Below, one piece after another: positions 51,418 through 60,415 of a stretch of DNA of 64,000 nucleotides. The position numbers and the translations under genes were made by a program. Source of the DNA: Caenicola sp034331105 (GTDB taxonomy: Bacteria > Synergistota > Synergistia > Synergistales > Synergistaceae); NCBI GenBank assembly GCA_034331105.1, contig JAXQGB010000011.1, positions 310,001 through 374,000 on the forward strand, given 5' to 3'. Every line of letters starts with the position of its first letter. The stretch's first letter is position 1. The notes beneath the pieces are model-generated. The model ran no database searches and was not told where the DNA came from. It saw only the letters and a program-made list of their open reading frames with translations.

Positions 51418-51783
51418 TTGAAAAAGAAAGAGTTATGCAAAGATGAAAGAATCAAGAGAGAGATAAAGAGAGTTAGCAATATATACAATGAGATTTCAGA
51501 AAAAGAGCGCGCCGCCATTGAAGGACTTATCCGGAGGGCGGCGTTTATGCGTGTGACACTTGAGGACATGGAAGCAGATCTGGATGAAAACGGCTTTACG
51601 GAATTCTTCACTCAGAGCAAGGATGTTGAGCCCTATGAAAGGGAACGTCCCATAGCACGGCTCTATAACACCATGAACAAAAACTACCAGGGGATCATGA
51701 AGCAGCTTACGGAGTTTGTCGTCAAAGAGCCGCCGAAGGAGCCTGAAGATGAATTCGAAGCCTTCGTCAACGGGAAAGAGTAA
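51418..51783 (+). CDS. Terminase small subunit
   Basis: 121 residues from a TTG at 51418 preceded by AAAGGAGGCGG. The all-helical sequence (RIKREIKRVSNIYNEISEKE, ALEGLIRRAAF-like helices, QLTEFVVKEPPK end) fits P27/HK97-type small terminases. It overlaps the large subunit gene by 35 bp. Confidence 0.8.
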   Translation: MKKKELCKDERIKREIKRVSNIYNEISEKERAAIEGLIRRAAFMRVTLEDMEADLDENGFTEFFTQSKDVEPYERERPIARLYNTMNKNYQGIMKQLTEFVVKEPPKEPEDEFEAFVNGKE

Positions 51784-53500
51784 AAAGGTAAGAGAGAGCA
51801 CATCCAGAAAAAGCGCCGAACTTCTCACAGGAAGGGTCAATCCCATCCGCCAGTACTGGGAAGAAATACGATCCGGCAGGGAGATCGTAAGCCGAAAGGT
51901 TTACAAAGTCTATAGAAAGCTGATCCGGGATCTCGACGATAAAAAAAGCGAATGGGAATACAACGAAAATAAGGCTCAGCATCCGATAGCCTTTATTGAG
52001 AAATACTGCCGACACTCCAAAGGCAAGATGGGCAAAGAGCCTTTTGTCCTGGAGCTGTGGGAAAAAGCGCTGATTGCGGCGACTTTCGGCTTTGTCCATA
52101 AGATAGACGGAACACGTAAATACAGGGAACTCATACTTATCGTAGCCCGTAAGAACGGCAAATCCACCCTGGGCAGCGCGATCGCGCTTTACATGCTGCT
52201 TGCCGACGGCGAAAACGGACCTGAAGTCGTATCTGCTGCAACTAAAAGGGATCAGGCGAAGATAATCTGGCTTGAAGGCAAGCGGATGGTTAAAAAGTCC
52301 CCGGTGCTTTCCAAACGGGCTAAAACGCTTGTAGGCGAAATAACCTGCGAAGCCAACGACGGAGTATTCAAGCCGCTCTCTTCGGAAAGTGACACCCTGG
52401 ACGGACTTAACGTTCACTGTGCGCTGATAGATGAGCTGCACGCAATTGCTGATAAAAATCTTTATGACGTAATTATCGATGGCATGAGCGCCAGGGAGCA
52501 GCCACTGTCGATCATAGTCTCCACGGCGGGAACCCTGCGAGAAGGCATCTTCGACCTTAAATACGACGAATGCGAACAGATAATCAACGGATACGAGGAT
52601 CCCAACGGGTACCATGACGAGCGGGTCCTTCCAATCATATACGAGCTAGACAAGCGCAGCGAGTGGCAAAATCCAACCTGTTGGAAGAAAGCCAATCCAG
52701 GACTCGGGACTATAAAAAGCATGGATATTCTTAAGGGCAAGGTCGACAAAGCCAAGACAAACCCGCTTCTGGTCAAGAATCTTGTTACAAAGGACTTCAA
52801 CGTAAGGGAAACAACATCTGAGGCATGGCTGACATTCGAGCAGCTGAACAACACTGAAACATTCGACCTTGCAGCTCTGAAGCCAAGATACGGGATCGGG
52901 GGGGCTGACCTCTCGTCAACCATAGACCTTACATGCGGAACTGTCATATTTATGGTGCCTGATGACCCTCACATTTATGTCCTCCAGATGTACTGGATCC
53001 CGGAGGATATTCTTGAAGCGCGGGAACGTGACGACAAGATACCTTATTCCACCTGGAAAAGCATGGGACTTCTAAGAACCTGTCCGGGAAACAAGGTCCA
53101 CTACAAGCATATTGTGGATTGGTTCAGAGAGATCCAGCAGGAACACGATATATACATATCTTTCTTTGGATACGACAACTGGTCTGCAACATACTTTGTT
53201 GAAGAGATGAAGGACCTTATCGGCAGTGAGGCAATGGAAGGGGTCGTGCAGGGGAAGAAAACGCTCTCATCTCCCATGAAGTCACTCGGAGCTGATCTGG
53301 AATCGAAGATCATCAACTACAACAACAATCCTATTCTCAAATGGTGCCTGTCAAACACTTCTGTTGAAGTTGACAAGAACGACAATATCCAGCCTGTGAA
53401 AGGCGGCAGCCAGAGACGGCGCATTGACGGAACGGCCTCTCTGCTTGACGCGTATGTGGCATTTGAAAGGCACAGGGAAGAGTACATGAATTTGATATGA
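51749..53500 (+). CDS. terL: Terminase large subunit
   Basis: About 583 residues from the ATG at 51749 (AAGGAG 8 bases upstream). The ATPase domain has Walker A ARKNGKST and Walker B HCALIDELHA. The C-terminal RNase H-like nuclease has aspartates in GGADLSSTID, GYDNWSA and IDGTASLLDAYVA. It drives DNA into the prohead and cuts it. HK97/Terminase_1 family. Confidence 0.95.
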   Translation: MNSKPSSTGKSKKVRESTSRKSAELLTGRVNPIRQYWEEIRSGREIVSRKVYKVYRKLIRDLDDKKSEWEYNENKAQHPIAFIEKYCRHSKGKMGKEPFVLELWEKALIAATFGFVHKIDGTRKYRELILIVARKNGKSTLGSAIALYMLLADGENGPEVVSAATKRDQAKIIWLEGKRMVKKSPVLSKRAKTLVGEITCEANDGVFKPLSSESDTLDGLNVHCALIDELHAIADKNLYDVIIDGMSAREQPLSIIVSTAGTLREGIFDLKYDECEQIINGYEDPNGYHDERVLPIIYELDKRSEWQNPTCWKKANPGLGTIKSMDILKGKVDKAKTNPLLVKNLVTKDFNVRETTSEAWLTFEQLNNTETFDLAALKPRYGIGGADLSSTIDLTCGTVIFMVPDDPHIYVLQMYWIPEDILEARERDDKIPYSTWKSMGLLRTCPGNKVHYKHIVDWFREIQQEHDIYISFFGYDNWSATYFVEEMKDLIGSEAMEGVVQGKKTLSSPMKSLGADLESKIINYNNNPILKWCLSNTSVEVDKNDNIQPVKGGSQRRRIDGTASLLDAYVAFERHREEYMNLI

Positions 53501-54693
53501 CGGGGGTGTTTCATTTGGGTGCAGTTAGAAAGATCTTGAATTACTTTACCAGATCTCCCACTCAAACTGTTTCAAAGCACGAGCTTATTGTTGAACGGGG
53601 AAACGGATTCTATAGCTGGAACAGGCAGCTTTATAAGAGCGATATTGTAAGAAGCTGCATCAGGCCGTTTGCAAGATCGATAGGGAAACTTAACGCAAAG
53701 CAGATAAGGGAGACTAAAGATTCTTTGATGGTCAATCCCGACCGTTATATCAAAATGCTGCTTGAGGAACCCAACCCGCTTTTGACGGGACAAATGCTTC
53801 TGCAGAAATTGGCTGTCCAGTATCAGCTGAACAACAATGCTTTTGCGCTGATCATCCGAGATGAGTTCGGATTTGCAGAGCAGATATACCCGATTTCTGC
53901 TTCATCGGCAGAAGCTGTTTATGGCAGTGACATGAAGCCATATCTGCGCTTCTGCCTGCAGAGCGGAGCGATAGCAACATTCCCATATTCAGACATAATC
54001 CACGTCAAGGACGACTTCTGCAACAACGACCTTTTCGGCGAAAGCAACATTGAAGTCCTGGCTCCTGTAATGGAAGTCGTCGGGACCCTAGACAAAAGCC
54101 TTATAGATGCGGTCAAAAACGGGGCAATCATAAGGTGGCTAATGAAATGGAGCGCTTCTCTTCGCCCGGAGGACCTGAAGGAAAAGGCAAGGGCATTCGC
54201 CAAGTCTTATCTTGATACGGCAGAAGAGGGCCTGGGGGTCGCCGCTACTGATGCAAAGGCTGAGCTGACACAGGTAACTCCTCATGATTATGTTCCCAAT
54301 GCTGTTACTCAGCAGAATGTTTACCGGCGTCTCTACAATTATTTTCACACAAATGAAAAGATCATCAATTCAACCTGTGATGAAAATGAATGGAACTCCT
54401 ATTACGAGCTTGTTATCGAGCCGTTTGCGCTTCAGCTGGCCAACGAGTTCACGCGCAAGATCTTCTCTTTGCGGGAACGAGGGCACGGCAACAGGATAGT
54501 ATTTGAGTCTATGAGCCTCCAGTATGCGTCCATGGCTACCAAGCTGAATCTCTTGCAGATGGTGGATCGAGGGGCAATGACGCCAAACGAATGGCGCAAG
54601 GTTATGAATATGGCGCCGATCGAAGGAGGAGACAAGCCGATACGCCGTCTTGACACGGCAGTCGTTAAGGAAGGAGGAGGTGAAAACATGTGA
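53497..54693 (+). CDS. HK97-type portal protein
   Basis: A 398-residue portal (NNNAFALIIRDEFGFAEQIY; YSDIIHVKDDFCNNDLFGES; NEFTRKIFSLRERG). The ATG overlaps the terL stop (ATGA); a TTG at 53515 is an alternative start. It forms the dodecameric DNA gate at one capsid vertex. Confidence 0.93.
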   Translation: MTGVFHLGAVRKILNYFTRSPTQTVSKHELIVERGNGFYSWNRQLYKSDIVRSCIRPFARSIGKLNAKQIRETKDSLMVNPDRYIKMLLEEPNPLLTGQMLLQKLAVQYQLNNNAFALIIRDEFGFAEQIYPISASSAEAVYGSDMKPYLRFCLQSGAIATFPYSDIIHVKDDFCNNDLFGESNIEVLAPVMEVVGTLDKSLIDAVKNGAIIRWLMKWSASLRPEDLKEKARAFAKSYLDTAEEGLGVAATDAKAELTQVTPHDYVPNAVTQQNVYRRLYNYFHTNEKIINSTCDENEWNSYYELVIEPFALQLANEFTRKIFSLRERGHGNRIVFESMSLQYASMATKLNLLQMVDRGAMTPNEWRKVMNMAPIEGGDKPIRRLDTAVVKEGGGENM

Positions 54694-55394
54694 AGAGTAA
54701 TCTTGATAAGCTTCTGCAGATCCGGAATTTGAGCAACGGACATGCAGCTCTGTATTTCTACGGCGAGATCGTAGATGACTGGTATGGGGCCTGGAATGTT
54801 GAAGACCAGTATCCGGAAAGAATAAGGCAGTTTCTCAAAGAGGCCGCAGGGAAGGATCTTGATGTGTTCATCAATTCGCCCGGCGGCTCTGTTTTTGCGG
54901 CAATGGCAATAGTAAACATGCTCCGCAGACACGAGGGAACTACAACATGTTACATTGACGGGCTTGCGGCCAGCTCGGCAAGTGTCATTGCCCTGTGCTG
55001 CAATAAAGTCGTAATGCCGAAGAACACGTTCCTCATGATCCATAAGGCCTGGTCCATAGCAATAGGAAATTCTGAAGATTTTATCAGATATGCCGAGCTG
55101 CTTGAGAAATGCGACGACGGGATCCTTACCGTCTATGAAGGAAAAATGAGAAGCGGGATCAGCGTTGACCAAATAAGAACTATAGCGGAAGAAGAAACCT
55201 GGCTTACGGCGAAAGAGGCATCTCAGTATTTCGATATTGAGGTTACAGAGGCAAGCGTCAAACCCGCAGCGTTTGCTGTGGGAAAGGGCAAAATCAGCAG
55301 CGCTCCCCAGGCTGTCAAGGATGCAGTTGAACTGGCTTTGGAGACGGAGCGTATCCGGCTGTTAAATATGAGAAAGGAAGGCGATGTAAATTGA
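54690..55394 (+). CDS. ClpP-like head maturation protease
   Basis: A 234-residue S14-type protease. The catalytic Ser is in DGLAASSASVIAL and His in LMIHKAW; FINSPGGSVFAA is the oxyanion-side loop. It starts at a GTG overlapping the portal stop. It should trim the delta domain of the capsid protein. Confidence 0.93.
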   Translation: MKSNLDKLLQIRNLSNGHAALYFYGEIVDDWYGAWNVEDQYPERIRQFLKEAAGKDLDVFINSPGGSVFAAMAIVNMLRRHEGTTTCYIDGLAASSASVIALCCNKVVMPKNTFLMIHKAWSIAIGNSEDFIRYAELLEKCDDGILTVYEGKMRSGISVDQIRTIAEEETWLTAKEASQYFDIEVTEASVKPAAFAVGKGKISSAPQAVKDAVELALETERIRLLNMRKEGDVN

Positions 55395-56629
55395 CCAAAG
55401 AGCAGTATAAAACAAGGCGCGATGAATTGATGTCAGTGGCCAACAAGGCAATTGACGATGGGGATCTGGAGCAGGCAAAAGAGGTCAGGGGACAGATAGA
55501 GACCCTGGATGCAAGCTTCGAGGAGGAAGTAAGGGTTCGCGCTGATATGAACGCGCTTAAGGACAGGGCTGTCATCAATATCGAGGACAAAAGCATCCCT
55601 GCAAATAACGGGATAAAGAAAACGGTTCCTGGCATATCAGCCCCGGCGGATGAAGAGAAGCTTTACCGCTCTGCCTTTGCCCGGGCTATGATGGGACAGT
55701 CTCTTGATACGGAAGAACAGAGGGTATTCGACCTCATAAACCCTGGCATCAACAACGCGGCACAGACAAGCTCTGATCATCAGGTGATGATACCCACTAC
55801 CTTGGTTGAAGATATCTGGAAGGAAGCGGCCAAGATACATCCGGTCCTCTCACTTGTAAGCATGACCAACGTAAAGGGCAAGATCGAATATCCGAAAGAA
55901 ACCGGGACCGGCTCTGATGCGGCATGGTATGACGAAGACACTCCGGTTACGGATGGGACTGTTGCAACTGCCTCAATTGAACTGGATGGCTGGGAGCTGG
56001 CAAAGTGCGTTCCGGTAAGCTGGAAACTGAAGAAGATGTCGATCGATGCGTTTTTGGTCTATCTTCGCGACAACCTAGCCCTGAAAATGGGAGACGCACT
56101 TGCCACGGCGATCTTCAGCGGTAAGGGCAAAGCCGGCGAAGATGACGAATGGAAATCCGAGCCTCTTGGAATCGTGACGGCACTTGAGGCAGAGAGCCTC
56201 ACTCCGCAGATAATCACATGGACTCCGACATCGGATCCCATCAACTACGCTAAGCTGACATCGGTCATGTCAAAGATGAAATCCGGATATGCGAGTGGCG
56301 CAGTTATTTTCGCCAAAAACGATTTTATCTGGAACCATCTCGCCAATGTCCTGGATGAATCAAAGAGGCCTTACTTCATTGCAAATCCGATCAACGGCGG
56401 AGTGGGAATGATGTTCGGGAAGGTCGTTTATGAGGAAGATGCAGCTCCGGCAGACGGAATGGTCCTTGCAAACGTGGCGCGCGGGTACAAGATAAACGCC
56501 CAGGAAAACGTGACAATGTACACTGAGGATCATATCAAGACGCGCATAACCGATTATATGGCGTATGGCATAATCGACGGTAAACCTATTTCGACAGCGC
56601 CATTTGTATACCTAAAAAAATCGGCGTAA
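55391..56629 (+). CDS. HK97-type major capsid protein
   Basis: A 412-residue protein started by a TTG that overlaps the protease stop. Residues 1-75 are a charged coiled coil (delta/scaffold domain); the fold begins near ADEEKLYRSAFARAMMG. Typical elements are HQVMIPTTLVEDIWKEA, KGKIEYPKETG and the C-terminal DGKPISTAPFVYLKK. Directly before the stop is an A_AAA_AAA slippery site that could extend a share of subunits with two Ig-like domains. Confidence 0.93.
   Translation: MTKEQYKTRRDELMSVANKAIDDGDLEQAKEVRGQIETLDASFEEEVRVRADMNALKDRAVINIEDKSIPANNGIKKTVPGISAPADEEKLYRSAFARAMMGQSLDTEEQRVFDLINPGINNAAQTSSDHQVMIPTTLVEDIWKEAAKIHPVLSLVSMTNVKGKIEYPKETGTGSDAAWYDEDTPVTDGTVATASIELDGWELAKCVPVSWKLKKMSIDAFLVYLRDNLALKMGDALATAIFSGKGKAGEDDEWKSEPLGIVTALEAESLTPQIITWTPTSDPINYAKLTSVMSKMKSGYASGAVIFAKNDFIWNHLANVLDESKRPYFIANPINGGVGMMFGKVVYEEDAAPADGMVLANVARGYKINAQENVTMYTEDHIKTRITDYMAYGIIDGKPISTAPFVYLKKSA
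56614..56620 (+). promoter_or_regulatory. Candidate -1 ribosomal frameshift site (A_AAA_AAA) at the capsid end
   Basis: In the capsid frame the codons are CTA AAA AAA TCG GCG TAA. A -1 slip on A_AAA_AAA continues as ATC GGC GTA ACC GTG AGC, straight into the Ig-like frame. A 10-bp stem (CCGC+GTCAGT / ACTGAC+GCGG, one bulge) lies at 56648-56680; it is 27 bases away, farther than usual for a stimulator. The downstream GTG has no ribosome site. Confidence 0.7.
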
Positions 56630-57138
56630 CCGTGAGCCCTGACTTTGCCGCGGTCAGTAAGGATGACCCGACTGACGCGGTGTTCACGGTAACAGGGGGA
56701 AAGGTGACGCTTACGGCCCTTAAAAACGGTGTGTCAACTGTAAATGCGGAGAATTACATTTATTCCGATGCAACAGACAGGCTGACAATTAAGGGTACTT
56801 ATCTTGGTACGCTAACTGCCGGAGATAAGACTTTCACATTAGTTACGAATGTCGGAGACTTTGAAGTCGAGATATCGGTGGTAGACACCTCTCCAACCAC
56901 TGACACCTTCAGCAAGGCGGCTGCGGATGACATCGCAGTTACAGTCACAGGGACAACAAATCTGATCCAGGTCAAAAACGGCAGCACTGTTTTGACCAAG
57001 GATACCGATTACACTGTGGCTGCCGGTGTAGTTACCCTAAAGAAGGAGTATTTCTCGGCTCAGGAAAACGGAGACGTTGTTATCACATTTGTAACCGGAG
57101 TGGGAAGTTTTACCTGCACCGTAACAGTGGGAGACTAA
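56620..57138 (+). CDS. Two tandem Ig-like (X2) domains, probable frameshift extension of the capsid protein
   Basis: This frame encodes two repeats of an X2/Ig-like fold (about residues 5-85 and 95-170; each ends like TLVTNVGDFEVEIS and ITFVTGVGSFTCTVT). The first beta strand (IGVTVSPDFAAV) begins upstream of the only start codon, GTG 56632, so free initiation would cut the domain. The stop of the capsid gene is 2 bases before that GTG, with no Shine-Dalgarno. Fusion by -1 frameshift best explains it, giving a ~580-residue decorated capsid protein. Confidence 0.8.
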   Translation: MGVTVSPDFAAVSKDDPTDAVFTVTGGKVTLTALKNGVSTVNAENYIYSDATDRLTIKGTYLGTLTAGDKTFTLVTNVGDFEVEISVVDTSPTTDTFSKAAADDIAVTVTGTTNLIQVKNGSTVLTKDTDYTVAAGVVTLKKEYFSAQENGDVVITFVTGVGSFTCTVTVGD

Positions 57139-57140
57139 AA

Positions 57141-57170
57141 GAGGAAGGGCATTTGCCCTTCCTCTTCTTT
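57141..57170 (+). terminator. Terminator after the capsid extension
   Basis: Stem GAGGAAGGGCA / TGCCCTTCCTC with a loop of one or three bases, followed by TTCTTTTT. It may act partly, lowering connector gene levels relative to capsid. Confidence 0.75.
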
Positions 57171-57189
57171 TTAGAAAGGAGAGTGGCAA

Positions 57190-57516
57190 ATGCCTCTTAA
57201 TATCGAAGACATGAAGATATATCTGCGGGTGGACGCAGACAATGAATACAGCCTGATTGAAGCGCAGATGTCGGCCGCTGATAAGTACATATCCGGAAAG
57301 TTGAGCAAGACTCAGGTCTATTTGAGTACCGGCGAGGATGGAGTGAAGGTTTATGGGCCGCTTGCAGAAGATGTCCTTTACCAACAGTGCATAAAACTCA
57401 TGGTTGCACACTGGTATGAAAATCGCGAAATAGTTACAGCAGTAGGATCAACTGGCATACAGCATACCGTGGACGCCATCCTGACGCATATTGAAGGCTG
57501 CGGTGACTATGTATGA
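57190..57516 (+). CDS. Head-tail connector (gp6-like DNA packaging protein)
   Basis: A 108-residue helical protein (MPLNIEDMKIYLRVDADNEY, then SLIEAQMSAADKYISGKL; LMVAHWYENRE) with the gp6/phage_QLRG connector pattern. AAAGGAGAG precedes the ATG. It binds under the portal. Confidence 0.85.
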   Translation: MPLNIEDMKIYLRVDADNEYSLIEAQMSAADKYISGKLSKTQVYLSTGEDGVKVYGPLAEDVLYQQCIKLMVAHWYENREIVTAVGSTGIQHTVDAILTHIEGCGDYV

Positions 57517-58154
57517 ACCCTGGAAAACTTGATCAGCGTATAACAATTCGGTATTTAAAAACAGTCGAAGACTTAGAGAACGAGGGAAATCCCCCGCAAA
57601 AAGTATTGACTGATCTTTGTACTGTCTGGGCGGAGTTTGGTAAACCAAAAACTACGTCAGATCTGCAGAATGGAGGTTTTTCTTCCGTTCTGACCCACAC
57701 TGTAAACATCAGATATAGAGATGATGTGCAGATGAATTATCAGATATTTGTAGGGACAAAAATATATAAAGTGCTTCACGTTTATCATACGGGCCGTGAG
57801 ATCACAACGCTTATATGTAAGGAAATCAGCCAGAATGATCAGGCTCTAAAAGAATTAATCAAAGTATATCGCAAGACCTCAGTACGATCTTCCGGAGGAG
57901 GCAGGGAAGAGAACGAAGTGTTTATTTGTCACCTTTGGGCAATTGTGACGGCGATCACCAGTGATGATAAATTTCTTGCGATGAAGGATTCAGAGGTAAG
58001 AACACACGAAGTTCGTGTTGTTTTAACAGATGAAGAGCCTCTGCAGTATGGCGACATTCTTCACTGGCGAGATATAAAACTTGATGTCAGAGGGCTTATT
58101 CCTGACCATGAAATAGGACTCCTTATAGCAGAATGCGTGTGTCGAAATGACTAA
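57513..58154 (+). CDS. Head-closure protein with duplicated adaptor domain
   Basis: 213 residues, about twice the usual ~105. Residues 1-105 match a standard head-tail adaptor (LDQRITIRYLKTVED; WAEFGKPKTTSDL; YRDDVQMNYQIFVGTKIYKV). Residues 115-213 have the same order of elements (LWAIVTAITSDDKF; THEVRVVLTDEEPLQYGDIL; EIGLLIAECVC). It overlaps both neighbours. Confidence 0.75.
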   Translation: MNPGKLDQRITIRYLKTVEDLENEGNPPQKVLTDLCTVWAEFGKPKTTSDLQNGGFSSVLTHTVNIRYRDDVQMNYQIFVGTKIYKVLHVYHTGREITTLICKEISQNDQALKELIKVYRKTSVRSSGGGREENEVFICHLWAIVTAITSDDKFLAMKDSEVRTHEVRVVLTDEEPLQYGDILHWRDIKLDVRGLIPDHEIGLLIAECVCRND

Positions 58155-58551
58155 AGTTATTGTCTGTAAAGGAGAAAAGGAAGCGCTTGAAGAATTAAGA
58201 AGGGCCGCTGAAGGAGGCAGATTAAAAGATGCAGCACAAAAGGCGGTCGATGATTGCATTAAGATCGTGGCGGAAGAGGCAAGACGCAATGTTCCGATCG
58301 ATACAGGAAGACTAAAGCGATCCATAAAAACCAAGAGAAGTAAAAATGTTACATGGGGAGCGGTATTTTGTGATTATCCGCAGCCCCAGCGTAAAAGAAA
58401 GAAGGAAGGGCAAAAGGAGTATTATGCTTTTGCGGTGGAATATGGCACAAAGTCCCGCAGTGCAGATCCTTTTCTTCGCCCTGCTGTTGAAAAAACAGAG
58501 GATGTTGTAGAAGAGAGGATGGGGAAAGTGCTGAAAGAGGTGATGCCTTGA
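58147..58551 (+). CDS. HK97 gp10-like tail completion protein
   Basis: A 134-residue protein with the gp10 pattern: AARRNVPIDTG-like segment (AEEARRNVPIDTGRLKRSIK), YAFAVEYGTKSRSADPFLRP. It joins the head completion ring to the tail tube. Confidence 0.88.
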   Translation: MTKVIVCKGEKEALEELRRAAEGGRLKDAAQKAVDDCIKIVAEEARRNVPIDTGRLKRSIKTKRSKNVTWGAVFCDYPQPQRKRKKEGQKEYYAFAVEYGTKSRSADPFLRPAVEKTEDVVEERMGKVLKEVMP

Positions 58552-58913
58552 GCTCTTTGGACATTATCATTGAAATTGACAATACCCTGAAAGAAATTTC
58601 GGGCATTACGGAAGTTTACGACCTGAAAGCACACAAAGATGCTGTCTGTCCATATATAGTCGTTGACCAGATAAGACGGCATGAAGGGCGCCTTATGGAC
58701 GACTCAGAAAGAAAAAGTTTTGTTGACATTCATCTATGGACAGATCCAAGTTTCGTTGGGAAAAAGAAATGCTGCGAGTTTGAGGCACTGATAGAGGCAA
58801 AAATGAAGACGCTTTCAAGGGATTACTTCCTGGACGAAAGCGTCTTCATTATTGATGAAGAATCTTCTATGCCCCACCTCGTTATGACATTTCGTACCTA
58901 CGACAATATTTAG
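58548..58913 (+). CDS. Tail terminator-like protein
   Basis: A 121-residue protein from a TTG overlapping the previous stop. The sequence (CPYIVVDQIRRHEGRLMDDS; FVDIHLWTD) fits DUF3168/tail-terminator proteins, which stop tail tube growth. Its position between gp10-like and tail tube genes agrees. Confidence 0.75.
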   Translation: MSSLDIIIEIDNTLKEISGITEVYDLKAHKDAVCPYIVVDQIRRHEGRLMDDSERKSFVDIHLWTDPSFVGKKKCCEFEALIEAKMKTLSRDYFLDESVFIIDEESSMPHLVMTFRTYDNI

Positions 58914-58930
58914 AAAGGTGGTTGTAAGGA

Positions 58931-59680
58931 ATGGCGAAAATAGCAGCAAGAGGCAGCCGGGTATATATCGAAATTGCAGGTGTGCCTACGCTTCTGCCGG
59001 CGCTTAAGGACTGGGCTCTCAATACAACTCGCGGAACGATCGATGTTTCCTCGATAGAATCTGACTGGAAGGAGTTTTTGGTTGGACAGGCTGTTGCCGA
59101 TGGGAGCTGCAACGTCTTTTACGATCCAGACGATCCCGTTGCAGAGGTGCTTGAAGATGGCATCTGGGAAGGGACGCCGATCAAGTTTTACTACTACCCT
59201 CAGGGAGTCGGCAGCGGAAAGAAAGTATATTCCTTTACAGCAATGATCACGGGATGGAATTTTTCAGGTGCAACTGAGGATGCAGTAGGATCCGCTGTTA
59301 CATTCCAGGGAACCGGTCCTGTATCAAGAACTGTTCAAGGCAAGTTTGCATCTCTTACCACTTCGATGGCGGGAGATAACAACGATATAACACTTGTTGC
59401 TAAGGCAGCAGGGACTGACGGCAACGACATCAAAATCAAACTGTTGGATCCTGCCGCAGCAAGCGCCTCGATGTCGATCAGCGTCACCAACAAGGTTATT
59501 ACGGTTAATCTGGGGACAGATGCGACATCAGACATCGTAACTACAGCAGCAGGGCTGGTTATTGCCCTTAATGCGCACACTGATGCCTCAGCCCTCGTTA
59601 CTGCATCGCTTAAGGCTGGAGAAACAGGGGACGGCATTGTTACGGCACTGACAGAGACTGCCTTGACCGGAGGTGAATAA
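58931..59680 (+). CDS. Major tail (tube) protein with C-terminal add-on domain
   Basis: A 249-residue protein. Residues 1-140 are a tube protein core (RGSRVYIEIAGVPTLLPALK; FTAMITGWNFSGATEDAVG). Residues 145-249 are a Thr/Ala-rich beta domain (NDITLVAKAAGTDGND; ALNAHTDASALVTASLKAG) found added to several phage tail proteins and exposed on the surface. Here the domain is in frame, without a slippery site. Confidence 0.85.
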   Translation: MAKIAARGSRVYIEIAGVPTLLPALKDWALNTTRGTIDVSSIESDWKEFLVGQAVADGSCNVFYDPDDPVAEVLEDGIWEGTPIKFYYYPQGVGSGKKVYSFTAMITGWNFSGATEDAVGSAVTFQGTGPVSRTVQGKFASLTTSMAGDNNDITLVAKAAGTDGNDIKIKLLDPAAASASMSISVTNKVITVNLGTDATSDIVTTAAGLVIALNAHTDASALVTASLKAGETGDGIVTALTETALTGGE

Positions 59681-59682
59681 GT

Positions 59683-60036
59683 TTGTTTATACGCCTGGCA
59701 GGAGAAGAGTATGAAGTAAGGTATCCCTTCTGGGCCTGTAAAAGGCTGGAAGAATCCATGCCCGGACGAACGATATCATCCTTTATCAGAGACAACGGCC
59801 TCAGGGCGGCAACAGGCGACATATCATACAGCGACATTGTTTCGCTTCTTTGGGCCGGCATACTCCATAACCAGAAAAAGCAGATTCCCGGCAAAGATAA
59901 GATAGCAATGCTGCTTGATGAACCTGACACTACCCCGATCTATGAATTTCTCCCTGAAATGTTTGACGAGCTTTGCCGATCCGTACAAAGCAAAGTCAGA
60001 GTCCCGGAAGAGGAAAACGAAGAAGAAAAAAACTAA
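59683..60036 (+). CDS. Tail assembly chaperone G
   Basis: 117 residues from a TTG with GGAGGTG upstream. It ends in an acidic tail (EEENEEEKN) at TAA 60034. It binds tape measure protein before tube assembly. The last codons carry the slippery site that joins it to the T frame. Confidence 0.85.
   Translation: MFIRLAGEEYEVRYPFWACKRLEESMPGRTISSFIRDNGLRAATGDISYSDIVSLLWAGILHNQKKQIPGKDKIAMLLDEPDTTPIYEFLPEMFDELCRSVQSKVRVPEEENEEEKN
60027..60033 (+). promoter_or_regulatory. -1 ribosomal frameshift site A_AAA_AAC (G/GT)
   Basis: GAA AAA AAC TAA in the G frame gives the classic A_AAA_AAC heptamer next to the stop. Five bases on, an 8-bp stem (CCGGAGGA 60039-60046 with TCCTCTGG 60089-60096, one G-U) encloses a CAGCAG/CTGCTG hairpin, a good stimulator at the right distance. 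Confidence 0.88.
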
Positions 60037-60362
60037 CACCGGAGGACACAGAGCTGGGGTTTCAGCAGTATCTGCTGTTTGCTCTGGGTCCTCTGGAACT
60101 AAGTCATGAGGATCTTTGGCACGTCACGATCGGCGAACTTAACGATCTGATCATTGCGCGCAGATATAAAGATCATCTTGAAATGCAAAAAAAAGCCCAG
60201 TTTGCACAGTGGCTGATGAGTTGTTGGGTAAAAAAAGCCCCATCTGTACAGGATATGATAGGGGTTTGGGATGATAAGCTCATGAGGCCCCTGGGGAACC
60301 GAGAAGCTTATGAGATAGCTAAGGAAAGAATCAGAAGCAAAAAAAGAAACAGGATCAAATAG
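60033..60362 (+). CDS. T domain of the frameshifted tail assembly chaperone GT
   Basis: Made only as the C-terminal part of the ~226-residue GT fusion. It starts LTPEDTELGFQQYLLFALGP and ends with a basic tail. The overlapping ATG at 59973 has no good ribosome site. The T part usually contacts the tail tube protein. Confidence 0.85.
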   Translation, partial: LTPEDTELGFQQYLLFALGPLELSHEDLWHVTIGELNDLIIARRYKDHLEMQKKAQFAQWLMSCWVKKAPSVQDMIGVWDDKLMRPLGNREAYEIAKERIRSKKRNRIK

Positions 60363-60415
60363 GCGCTGCCTCTGTCAGGGGGCAGCGTTCGGCTTTATTT
60401 GAAGGAGGTGCGGAC

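Noticed and set aside
51767..52615. Long minus-strand frame inside the large terminase gene
   Set aside because: Antisense shadow of a conserved ATPase domain in GC-balanced DNA; no start site or neighbours on that strand.
54432..55172. Long minus-strand frame across the portal and protease genes
   Set aside because: Crosses two conserved genes in antisense; no family features.
59340..59680. Frameshift-added domain on the tail tube protein
   Set aside because: The add-on domain is in the same frame as the core and no slippery site is present at the joint.
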